A stretch of 64,000 nucleotides of DNA from Narthecium ossifragum. Taxonomy: Eukaryota > Streptophyta > Magnoliopsida > Dioscoreales > Nartheciaceae. Within the stretch, counting starts at the first letter, position 1. Every line of letters begins with the position of its first letter. Under the pieces are notes generated by a model. It had not been told where the DNA came from, ran no database searches, and saw nothing but the letters and a program-made list of their open reading frames with translations. Positions 19,645-30,013 of the stretch are shown here, in pieces. The stretch spans positions 8,838,607 to 8,902,606 of the forward strand of contig OY986973.1 of NCBI GenBank assembly GCA_963920575.1, read 5' to 3'. The translations under genes and the position numbers were made by a program.

Positions 19645-21317
19645 GGTTATGCCCCCGACGCACGCCGGCAATCAGCAGGGTAATTAATCAAAGCAGTAAA
19701 TCTATACTAAGCATGCAGGGCACATCTCGGACCCATTTATACTTAACATTCCCGGGGGTCATCACTCCCCCGGTTAACCACAAAGCAATAAAGCAACCAC
19801 AAACTATATCTATATAGGTATAACATGCTTAATGGGGGAATTTCTTGAAAATCGGTAGAAGTCAATAAACCGATTCGAAATGCAACTTACGGTGTAATCC
19901 GGAGATAAACCCGTCAAAATCCTGATTAAAATATTATAATAATCCTTACCTTTCATCGGGAAAGCCACACGAGAAATTCGGGTCGAAAAGAAACCGAAAA
20001 CATCAAATTCGGATCAATTATAATAAATCAGCCTATAAAGGATCGATCATCTTACCCAAGATGACCGATCATTTACATGGGTGCTCACTGTCAAGGAGAG
20101 GTGATCTAAGATCGATCCTCCTTATGAGTGTTCCCTGCCTGGGAAGGAAAGATCGATCTCTTCTTCCTCAAGAGGGTGTTCTGTCTGGGAAGAAGGATTG
20201 ATCTTCTGGCACCAGGAGATCGATCTTCCTCAAACACACCCTCTGTCAAGATAAATGATCTTTCATTACAAGGAAGATCGATCATCCTCAGACGAGACAG
20301 AACACTTCACAGAAGTGATCGATCATTCTTTCCAAATGATTGATCCTTCATAGTCGGCAGGGAAGAGTGAATAGTGCCAGAAATCAAATTTCTTAGATTT
20401 AACCTATCAAAACGTATCGAAATCAAACCAAACTTGGTAGGCATGTGTAATTAGATGCGGGGAATCTAATGACACTAAGAAATCAAACTTTGGATAATCA
20501 AATCCTCCGAATTAAATCAAATTGCCGAAAGCCGACGAAACCGATGAAAAACTGAATTTGTTGGATTTGATCTATCAAACGATGATGGAATCAATTCAAA
20601 CTTTGTAGGGAGGTCTATTTGCTGGTATGGAATTCATTCATGTAATAAAAACCAAACTCAGATCGTGCAATATCAGATCTGAGTCCGACCCCGTCGAAAA
20701 ACCGACAAAAATACGGAATCTGTCTGAAAGAATACAGAAATGAAACCATAGCTAGCTTCTAAACATGCTAAGGAAGAAGAATACCGAGAATCAAAACATT
20801 CCAATACACACAACAGCTTCAAACCACAAAAAGGCGATCCTAGGGTTACCATTTCACCAGAAATGGGTAGAAACACCTACATGTAGCAAAAAGCAGGTGA
20901 TCTACGAGATCCTCAACTCTGATCACTACGGATCCACGCCGAAAAGCCACAGCCCAAAGCTCCAGCTGGCAGCCCATGAGGAGAGAGCGAGGAGAGAAGA
21001 GAAAAGAAAGAGAAGAGAGAGAAAGGAGAGGGGTTTAAATAGAAAGCTGGAATCAATCACAACCATCCAATTCGATCTCTCTCGATCGAGCTCCGATCTT
21101 CCGATCAGAAGCACCCCTAAGGTCATAATCAAACACATACATCAATCCAAGGCAGTATGTGCAACGCGGGTGTGAAATTGACTGTCAGGGAGAAAATTTT
21201 CCAAAATACCCCTGGGTCAAAAATAGCGATCGCATCCCAAGGCCAACGGAACCAAACCACAAAATCAGACTGTCGAGCTAACGTGGTCAGACATGGTTGG
21301 AGGTACGGGTCCTCACA

Positions 21318-22618
21318 TGCCCTCTTAGTACCAAAGAAGGGCGGGTCGTGGCGGATGTGCATCGTAGCAAAGTCATCAACAAAATAACTATCAAGTACCG
21401 ATTTTCCATATCGAGACTTGATGACATGCTGGATCACCTGGCTGGTTCAAGGATGTTCTCCAAAGTAGATCTCAAGAGTGGTTACCACAAGATACGCATA
21501 AGGTCGGGGGACGAGTGGAAAACGGCTTTCAAGACTCAGGCTGGCCTATTTGAGTGGATGGTGATGCCTTTCGGCTTATCAAATGGACCCAGTACCTTCA
21601 TGAGGATGATGCATCAAGTCCTCAGACCATTTATGAGCTGATTTGTTGTTGTCTATTTCGATGACATCTTGGTCTATAGTTCATCTGAGGATCATATGGC
21701 ACACATGAGAGCTGTTCTCGAAGCTCTGAGGCGTGAGCAGCTATTTGCCAACCATCATAGAGTGCCTTAAGAGGCGTAACTTTGACCGCGCCCATCATAG
21801 AGTGCCTTAAGAGGCGTAACTTTCAGTGGACAGATGATGTAGAAAAGAGTTTCCAGAAGGTGAAGCAAAAGATCTCCGAAGCACATGTACTGGCACTTCC
21901 TCATTTCGAGAAGATCTTCAAGGTCAATTATGATGCCTCAGGAGTGGGCATCGGTGGGGTTCTCAGTCAAGGTGGGCGGCCTGTAGCCTACTTCAGCGAG
22001 AAATTATCAGGTGCAACAAAACATTACTCTACCTACGACCTCAAATTTTATGCTATTGTGCAACTATTGAAGCATTGGAGGCATCATTTAGTACAACGAG
22101 AGTTCGTGTTACACATTGATCATGAGGCTCTCAAATATCTCAAGGGCTAGCACAAACTAAGCCGGTGGCATGCGGATGCACTAAGTTGTTGAGCCAATCT
22201 ACTGACTACTCTACAAGTACAGGTGCTGGGTTTTGATGTGTTCAAGGAGTTGTACCTGACTGACCCTTCCTTTGGTCGAATCTATGCCGAGGCCAGAGAC
22301 GGGCAGCGCGCTGATTATACATTGCAAGATGGATTTCTGTTTTGGGGCCTGCGCCTTTGTGTTCCTGATTGTTCGCTACGTGGACAGATTCTATAAGAGT
22401 TACACCGCGAAGGACACTTTGGGCGGGATAAGACCCTGACCCTCCTAGCCCGAGACTATTACTGGCCCAAATTGCCTCGGGATGTCGCTCGATACGTGGA
22501 TCAATGCCATACCTGCCAGCTGTCTCGAGGAACAAAAAGTAATGCCGAGCTTTACAGTCCAATTCCTGTACCGACGGCACCATGGATCGGCGTGAGCATG
22601 GATTTTGTACTTGGGCTG
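21318..22618 (+). pseudogene. Gypsy polymerase: reverse transcriptase, RNase H, start of integrase
   Basis: The RT shows [28 protein letters not shown] (motif A), [14 protein letters not shown] and, after a TGA stop at 21639-21641, VVYFDDILVYS (motif C). Next, a 32-bp direct repeat (21752-21783 and 21792-21823) replaces roughly 200 bp of the thumb region. RNase H follows with [15 protein letters not shown] and [18 protein letters not shown], ending at a TAG at 22148. The integrase zinc-binding region (HREGHFGRDKT, CHTCQLSRGTK) leads to SMDFVLGL, where LTR-F is inserted. Confidence 0.85.
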
Positions 22619-25035
22619 TGTGAGGACCTGTCCCTCTATTTCTGTGGCTCGTTGTTGACCACAAGGATAATTTGGTAAATTACGCATTGTCGATTTGTTT
22701 CACACCCGCGTGTGCACACACTGACCTTGTTTGCTGTTAGTGTTTGATTAGAATGGTTAGGTGGACCCGAGATCGAAAGATCTGGGCTTGGGCTTGTGTT
22801 TTAGCCCAAGTTTGGCTTTCTGGACGAACGAGATCGATCTGACTTGCGAACGAGATCGATCTGGCCTTGCTAGCCAGATCGATCTGACATGTTATGGGGA
22901 TCGATCTCATAGTGCAGAAAGTGAGTCGGTGGGTTGTTTTGAGAGGACGACCACCGTCGGCCGTCGCTCTCCTCTGTCAGAGGGAGAGGAGACTTTCCCT
23001 CCTCTCCTCCCCCTTTTCCCCTGCCTTTTCTTCCTCTTTCCTTCCTCTCCTTCTCCTTCTCCTTCTTCCTTCTTCCTTCTTCTTCCACGGTTCTGTTTCC
23101 TCTGTTTTTCTGGCGAGTTTCTTCTCCACCGTTCTCCCTCCTCCGCCACCGTTTTGAGCGTTTGAAGGCTTGTTGGAACCGTGGCGGCGTGAGGAAGATC
23201 CCTGGTGTGGTTTGGAACCTTGTTGGTGACTGATTAGCGGGGAATCAGCCGAGGATTAGCGTTTCCGGTAGGTTCTCTACCTACGAGAGTTGTTTAATGG
23301 GTTTCTCTTAATCTAGCCGTTTGATCTTGCTGTTCTTTGTGTTGTTGTGTTCCTCTTGCTTAGTATAATTTCTGGTATAAATTTCATAAGCTTTTGTTGA
23401 GATTTTAGTAGGATTTGTGCATGTTTAATCTCAGATTTTCTGGTTTCTGCTGTTCTTGAAGAACAGCCGGTTTGCGGTGAGTTTTTCGACCAGTATGTGC
23501 ATGTTCTTGGGTTTGGATGAACATAAGAGTTGTAGATCTTTGAATCTACTCTCCAACCCAACTGATTTAATAGTTTTCTGATTTTCCTACGATTTGTTAT
23601 AAATTTATTACTGGAGGGCTGCGTTGCAGCAAGTAATTGGTAAGTTAGTTTGATTAGCGGTTTTGATAAGTGTTTTCTCGTTAATCGAACCGTTGGATGT
23701 TTCTGGAGTTTTGATATGTTGATTCCGACATGTTGGTCTACTGGAATCTAAGTTGGATCTCGAATCCGACATCGTTTGAGCGTCGGATCGACGGGGTCAA
23801 TTAGCTCTAGGTAGAGAATTTTTTGGTGTTTTAAATAATATTATATGTTCGAAACATATAATATTATATTTTACTGTTTATCAGCGTTTTCGGGGTTGCT
23901 TCCCGTTGCAGGAGTCCGCGGTTGATGGTCGTGGTACCGTCGTAATGTCGGGACCCGTTGCGGATTGGCTGGCAGCGGTTGGTAGTACCGCTGCAGCGAT
24001 CTTGTTGACTTGTATGTTACCTGTATCATACTGTTGCTTTGGTTAGGGCGTGGGTGATCTATGGGTCGCCGTCCCGAGGCTGGGTAGCGAGGTCTAAGGT
24101 TTGACTGTAACACTGATAATCTGATGTTTGAGGTTTGTTCCTTGTACTCCTGTATCAATTGCTAAGAGGTGGATGTCGTTACCCCGACATGTGTCGTCAT
24201 GCTTGGTATCCAGCATGGGTAAGGGTGTTCTACATGTGCTGAGGTTCTCCTTGTTTGTGACGGGAGAGGGTTACATGGACAGGAACCCTGGGGGTATCGA
24301 TGGGATTTATGGGCTCCCTGGCAGTACTTAGCTTTAATTTGGAGTTTAGAGGTCGTGTTAGCTCTGTTGCTTTGAGTGATGAGAGATGGTTGTCATAACC
24401 ACGGTTGTTCCGCCAAGTGTGGAGATCCCGCTTGGAGATGGGTGTCCTACTGGTATCGTCATGTACATCCTGTGTCAGGGATTGTCGGAGGTGGTCCGTC
24501 CTTGAACAGTGGCTATCGGAGGGACGTACTTTGGACAGGTACCCTTCGGGTTATTGACGGGATTTATGGGGTCCTTGGCAAGCCTCAGTACTTGGCACAG
24601 AGTTAGTACAGTTGTTGTTGCCTTCCTTGTGTGTGTCGTAGAGTAGAACCCTGCTGAGCTTTTGCTCATTCCTAACTGGGTTGCGGTATTTGCAGGTGCA
24701 GGTACCAGCTCTTCTGTAGTGCCCCCCAATCGTTCGTCCTGCGGCAGAGCATCGACATCAGGTCATGCTTGAGGATCAAGAGGGCTTCTGCTATGCTTTT
24801 CTGGAGACTTCTGATGACGTAACTTTTTGAGGACTGATATATGTAAATTTTGATATAACTCTGATATATGTATAGTTTTTGGATTGTGATGGAATAGTAG
24901 ATGTTAGATTTACTTCTGGCCTCTGATTGTTTATTGTAATTTTTTCCGCCAGTTTGATGTTAGTAGATGTAGGAACCCCGCCTCCCCCCCAGACGTGTCC
25001 CGGTCCGGATGGGTTTTCTGGGCCGGGGCGCGACA
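22619..25035 (+). mobile_element. Solo LTR-F in the gypsy integrase
   Basis: It is 2417 bp, starts TGTGAGGACCTGTCC, ends GGCCGGGGCGCGACA, with the duplication GGCTG at 22614-22618 and 25036-25040. Two exact palindrome pairs at 22832/22854 and 22877/22899 keep the 22-bp spacing. A ClaI-like core with flanking A and T (AGATCGATCT) is common here. The hairpin TGAGC/GCTCA is at 24655-24668. A pyrimidine-rich tract lies at about 22990-23090. The copy interrupts the integrase between MDFVLGL and the [12 protein letters not shown] block. Confidence 0.92.
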
Positions 25036-26035
25036 GGCTGGCTTGCAGTTCTCGAGGTAAGGATTCAATCTTCGTCGCTGTTGATCATTTTTCCAAGATG
25101 GCTCACTGCATAGCATGTCAAAAGACGATGGATGCGGCGCGAATTGCTCACATTTACTTCCAAGAGGTGGTACATTTGCATGGGGTTCCTAAGAGTATCA
25201 CCTTTGACAGAGACACACTAAATTTATGAGCAATTTCTGGAAGTGTTTGTAGCACAAACTGGGAACCAAATTGAATTTCAGTAGTGCATATCATCCCCGA
25301 ACTGATGGACAGACTGAAGCCGTTAACCGAAGTCTGGGCAACCTCTTGAGGAGTTTGGCAGGCAGCCGGCCAAAGATGTGGGATACAACCTTGAGCAAGG
25401 CCGAGTTTGCCTTCAACCGATCAAAAAATTGCTATACAGGTTTGAGCCCTTTTGAGATCGTTTATGGATCCAATCGATTGGGTGTTTTGGATCTAGTCTC
25501 AATTCCAAAGATTGGTCGTCCTAATCTTCGAGATGAAGATATGATTGATCACCTCCATACTATTCAGGATCAGGTCAAAGCTCAATTGGAAGTCACCAAT
25601 GCTCGATATAAAAGTGTTGCGGATCGACATCGTCGTCGAGTAATCTTCGATGTAGGTGATGAGGTCTGGGTTGTGTTGACTAAAGATCGGTTGTCAGCGG
25701 ACGACTATTCCAAACTGGGAGATAGGAAAGTTAGCCCTTGTGAAGTCCTCCAGAAAATTAATGATAATGCTTACCGATTTTGACTTCCATCCCACCTGAA
25801 GATTTCAGATTCTTCCAATGTGAAGCACTTGGTTCCCTGCAAGGGGATTTGGACCAACTCAGACTTGAGGAAAAGTCCTTTTCAACCAGATGAGGATGAT
25901 GCAGGTCGAGACTCTGAACATGATGAACCAACAGAGGAGGCTGAACCAGCGAGACATCCAAGGCGATCGGAGCGAACCCGGTTTCCATCAATCCAAATTA
26001 GGTACCCGGACGACCGTGATCGTCGGATGGCATAA
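25036..26035 (+). pseudogene. Gypsy integrase core and C-terminal region
   Basis: After LTR-F the core resumes with [21 protein letters not shown] and the catalytic Asp region SITFDRD, which is frameshifted near 25229. It continues from 25271 with AYHPRTDGQTEAVNRSLGNL, including the catalytic Glu. The tail has KVSPCEVLQKINDNAYRF, the usual end-domain wording of plant gypsy integrases. A TGA at 25782-25784 precedes NVKHLVPCKG and an acidic tail that ends at 26033-26035. No chromodomain was identified with confidence. Confidence 0.83.
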
Positions 26036-26826
26036 CTTTTGATCACGGTGTCCGATCGGGACATATGAGGTGTCGATTTGACCGGTTCGATGAGCTCTAC
26101 AAGGCGTTCCAAGCCCAAATTCCTTTTTCTGATGCCGAAAATTCCGTTTTATTAAAACTTTCCATATTTGGCAGTTTTTTTTCATAACTAGGTTTTTTTT
26201 TCCAATTTTGGCAGCTTGATTAATATTTTGTTTTGGATTTGTTCCTATCTTTAGGCAGTCTAAGTTCATATGTAAGTAGGTCTCTACTTAATCTATAAAA
26301 GGGGACCTAGGGTTTGTTTTTGGAGTTAGTTTTTGATCAATAAAGAATTGAGTAGTTTTCTTTTCTTGAGAATTCTGATTTTCTCTCCCATCGAGGGGAC
26401 GGTTGTCTCTCTTGTCGAGCGGCCTCCACCTTCACGCTCACCCCAAGATAACAGTTATAATCATAAAATAAAAGTCAACATAAAGTATATAAGCTCCATA
26501 TGTAGCCGTATTCACCAAGACAAATCTATGGCATCAAAAGCATTTTCATCTAAAATTTCAAGATGGTCTACTACGATACTAACTTAACATTAGAGATGTT
26601 ATAGCATAAGGATAATATATCATTTAATCTTGATTTAGATTTGTATAAGCAATAATCTGCAGACTACGTAGATCAGAAAGATGATCCACAAACTAGATCA
26701 ATCAGGAACTTATATAGCCTTATTTTCATGCCATGGTAAAACCCACATACTTGCCACGTTCTAATAGAATCCATCTATTTTTGGCCCTATCAATAATTAA
26801 GAAACTGAACATAATCAAAACATTAC

Positions 26827-27103
26827 CTTGGCTGGAACACACTCCCCATAGAGCCTAATAAAGTCCATCTCTTCTGAGCTATATTTAGAGCCCAAACATC
26901 ATTAAGACTTTGCATAGCACCACCCCTGCCTCCAATGACAAAAGCACAGTCTCCAACCATCAAAGGTGTATGACCCAAGCGCGGAGAAGAGGGGTCTTTA
27001 GCATTGATTTCTTTCAACAACCCAGATTTTGGCTCAAGCAATAGAGTACAGCTTCTTCGTGTATGTCGACCTAAGCCTCCAAAGCCACCAAACACGATTA
27101 TTT
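26827..27103 (-). pseudogene. Kelch-repeat exon of a TYW2/3/4-type gene
   Basis: The frame reads IIVFGGFGGLGRHTRRSC, then PRLGHTPLMVGDCAFVIGG and NDVWALNIAQKRWTLL. These are two Kelch blades in the order and wording of the plant tRNA wybutosine-synthesizing protein 2/3/4, which fuses TYW3, Kelch and TYW2 and modifies G37 of tRNA-Phe. A donor CCAAG|GTAATG is at 26827/26826 and an acceptor CCCAAG at 27104. The exon sits about 8.9 kb from the next plausible exon and 14.4 kb from exon 2. Because exon 1 is damaged, I treat the gene as a pseudogene. Confidence 0.75.
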
Positions 27104-27690
27104 CTTGGGAAAATTGTCGTTTAGTCATTTTGGAAGAAGTTGTTTGTTATTTAGTCTCCTTGAAAGATTTTAAGCCATTTAATCCCTTTGTGAACAGCTG
27201 TATTTTTTTTAATCTCTAAAATACCCTTTATGTATGTTTTAAAATGAGAGATGGATGGATAGTTTTTGAATTAGGTGGTTGGCATTAATTGGAGTGGTTG
27301 GGAATATATACACCTATTCCCAATACAGAAAAGACATGCATGCATCCACTTATGGCTGGATGCATGCATTAATGGGGGCATTAATAGTAAAAAAAGAAAA
27401 TACTAAAAAATAGATGGAAAATACCAGAAAATAGGAAAATTGCCGGAAAAATGAGAAAAAATGGTAGAAAAGTATAAAAAATACCGGAAAATATAAAAAA
27501 AAATTTGAAATTTTTTTTGGGAGCAGCCATTAACGGTAAAAAAGGAAATTACTGAAAAGTAGAAAAAATTAATGGGAAATAGGAAAATATGCGGGGAAAT
27601 AGAAAAAATGGCAGAAAAGTAGGAAAAATTAATGGAATATAGAAATTTTTTGCGGAATTTTTTTTAAAGTAATTACTAAATATTGGAAAG
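27104..27690. other. AT-rich repeat flank next to the Kelch acceptor
   Basis: From 27106 the sequence reads GGGAAAATTGTCGTTTAGTC and then poor, A-rich blocks such as AAAATAGGAAAA. It looks like the end of an inserted repeat element that supplies or borders the splice acceptor. No gene is seen. A palindrome ATGCATGCAT is near 27340 and 27360. Confidence 0.4.
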
Positions 27691-29040
27691 TGATTACTAA
27701 ATATTGGAAAGTGACTACAAAATAATGAAAGTAACTACCAAATATTCGGAAGTAACTACCAAATATTGGGAAGTAAGTACCAAATATGGAAAGTAACTAC
27801 CAAAATGGAGAAAATTGTAAAGTAACTACGAAATATTGGGAAAGTAACTACCAAATTGGGAAAGTAACTACCAAATATTAGGAAAGTAACTACGAGAATT
27901 GAAAAGTAACTACAAATAGTTTCAAGTATTTTTCTATTACAATTTGTGGGAAGTAACTACCAGTTTAATTGGGGAGTAACTACCAATTTATATGGGAAGT
28001 AACTACCAGTTAACTGTGAAGTAATTACCAGTTTAATTGGCAAGTAAATACCAGTTTGAATGGGAATCAACTACCAGTTGAAGTGTGAAGTAATTACAGT
28101 TTTTTGTAAAGTAATTACCGCTTAAAATGGAAAGTAACTACAATTTATGAGAAGTAACTACAAATATTGGTAGTTACTTCCTAGTTTTCCTACCTTTTTT
28201 CTGGGATAGTAACTACAAATTATGGAAAAGTAACTAGAATTATGGAAAGTAACTACAAATATTGGTAGTTACTTCCCAATTTTCCTACCTTTTTTCTGGG
28301 ATAGTAACTACAATTATATGAAGTAACTACAAATATTGGTAGTTACTTCCTAGTTTTCCTATCTTTTTTATGTGATAGTAACTACAAATTATGGAAAAGT
28401 AACTACAATTATGGGAAGTAACTACAAATATTGGTAGTTACTTCTCAGTTTTCCTACTTTTTTTCTGCGATAGTAACTACAAATTATGGAAAAGTAACTA
28501 CAATTATGGGAAGTAACTACCAATATTGGTAGTTACTTCCCGGTTTTCCTACCTTTTTTCTGGGATAGTAACTACAATTATGGGCAGTAACTACAAATAT
28601 TGGTAGTTACTTCCAAAAATATTGTAAAGTAATTTCAATATTTAATAAATAGACATTTTATAAATAGTTTGAAGTATTTTTCTATTACAATTATTGGGAA
28701 ATAACTACATATATTGTTAGTTATTTCCAATTTTCCTACCCTTTTCCAACGAAATATTGATAGTTACTTTACAATTTCTAGGAAGTAATTACAAATTTTG
28801 GTAGTTACTTCCTAAATTATTGGTAGTTACTTTACAATGTTCTGGGAAGTAACTACAAATAATTACTATAAAATTGGTACAAAAATTTTCTGAGAAGTAT
28901 CTACAAAATTTTCTAAAAACTTTGCTAAAAAGTTATTACAAAAATTTTCTGGAAAATAAGTACAATTTATGGGAAGTAACTACAAATATTGGTAGTTACT
29001 TCCTATGAATTGTAAAGTATCTACCAATATTTTACTACAA
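27690..29040. repeat. Palindrome-rich tandem array based on AAGTAACTAC
   Basis: The decamer AAGTAACTAC and its complement GTAGTTACTT recur some dozens of times. From about 28140 to 28620 a larger unit of roughly 75-105 bp repeats five times. Each unit includes a hairpin whose arms are GGAAGTAACTAC and GTAGTTACTTCC around AAATATTG, plus a CCTACCTTTTTTCT tract. The left part is a looser series of GGAAGTAACTACCAAATATT. The array has no coding capacity and ends about 170 bp before the assembly gap. Confidence 0.85.
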
Positions 29041-29215
29041 AAAAAGTAATTGAAAAAAAAAACAAAATGGTATTGAGCGTCGGAGACTGGTTGCAGAGAA
29101 GGTGGCCGTCGTTCACCGACTGAGGATCGACGAGGGATCTGCGACGGGGGACAGCGGCAAGATCGGCGGCGGCTAGAGCGACGGATCTGGAGCTTTGGTC
29201 CGGCGATAGCTTTCG

Positions 29216-29415
29216 NNNNNNNNNNNNNNNNNNNNNNNNNNNNNNNNNNNNNNNNNNNNNNNNNNNNNNNNNNNNNNNNNNNNNNNNNNNNNNNNNNNNN
29301 NNNNNNNNNNNNNNNNNNNNNNNNNNNNNNNNNNNNNNNNNNNNNNNNNNNNNNNNNNNNNNNNNNNNNNNNNNNNNNNNNNNNNNNNNNNNNNNNNNNN
29401 NNNNNNNNNNNNNNN
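29216..29415. other. Assembly gap of 200 N
   Basis: Exactly 200 undefined bases, most likely a placeholder of unknown true size. On the left is a GC-rich stretch (29070-29215), on the right the copia flank begins eight bases later. Translations crossing it are meaningless. Confidence 0.98.
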
Positions 29416-29423
29416 AACAATAG

Positions 29424-29714
29424 AAGAAGAAAAGGAGATAAACCATGGTTTTGAGAAATCTCACCACACCTTGGACTGTGGGAGGGCTATTTATAATAAA
29501 ATGAGTGTACATGATGACAAAATAATCAAAAATAGAAACTCATAAAGTCTAGGAGTATAGTCTGCATGATGCTAATGTAATCAACATAATCATCTTCTAT
29601 AATTGTACTAGCTACCATATACATTGGCTATGAATCCTCCTCCAACCAATCACCCGGATCTAATAGCTGGCATGGATTTTGTTTTTGAATTTGAACAGAG
29701 TTGATTCTGTTAAT
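29424..29714 (-). repeat. Copia 3' LTR
   Basis: This matches 34014-34308 apart from point changes and short gaps, for instance GGGCTATTTATAAT against GGGCTATTGTATTTATAAT. It is bordered on the right by the minus-strand polypurine tract at 29715-29723 and on the left by AATAG, then the gap. Confidence 0.85.
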
Positions 29715-30013
29715 ATCCCCCCTCAAATCGTGCGTTATCAGGCACAATTTGTTTTTGAAATCTGCAAGAGCAACATGAGTTTGTGGTTTGGTGAAGATAT
29801 CTGCTATCTGTGAAGAGGTAGGAATTGTCGTGTAACCAGCAGACCAAGAGATACTTGATTGCGCACATAATGATAATCCAATTCTTTGTGCTTGCTCCGA
29901 GCATGAAAAACTGGATCAATAGTCATATACAGTGAGCTGAGATTATCACAGAACAAAGTAGGAGAACTGGGCAAGTGTATATGCAGATCTCGAAGAAGAT
30001 TAAGTGATCCATG

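Larger units (their letters stand above)
16961..21317 (-). mobile_element. LTR-E, minus-strand member of the family, interrupted by LTR-D
   Basis: Its 5' end is at 21317, reading TGTGAGGACCCGTACC on the minus strand. The centre, around 19740-19780, shows the reverse complement of the family block CCGGGGGAGTGATGACTCCCGGG. After LTR-D the sequence continues at 17229 and can be followed to about 16961, but the expected TGTCRCGCCCCGACC end is missing, so its 3' end is truncated. Palindromes occur between 20041 and 20345, for example 20041/20063 and 20196/20218, both 22 bp apart. It abuts the gypsy reverse transcriptase at 21318. Confidence 0.72.
21318..26453 (+). mobile_element. Ty3/gypsy retrotransposon, left-truncated, interrupted by LTR-F
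   Basis: It begins abruptly in the reverse transcriptase at the edge of LTR-E and continues through RNase H, integrase and C-terminal region to a probable 3' LTR. Gag, protease and the first part of the polymerase are not in the window to the left of LTR-E. Order and wording of domains are those of plant Ty3/gypsy elements. The 3' LTR is tentatively about 26040-26453, with TATAAAAG at 26296, a leader GGGGACCTAGGG and an end in GATAACA. Confidence 0.8.

Noticed and set aside
28980..29512. Long frames crossing the gap
   Set aside because: They run through 200 undefined bases and have no meaning.
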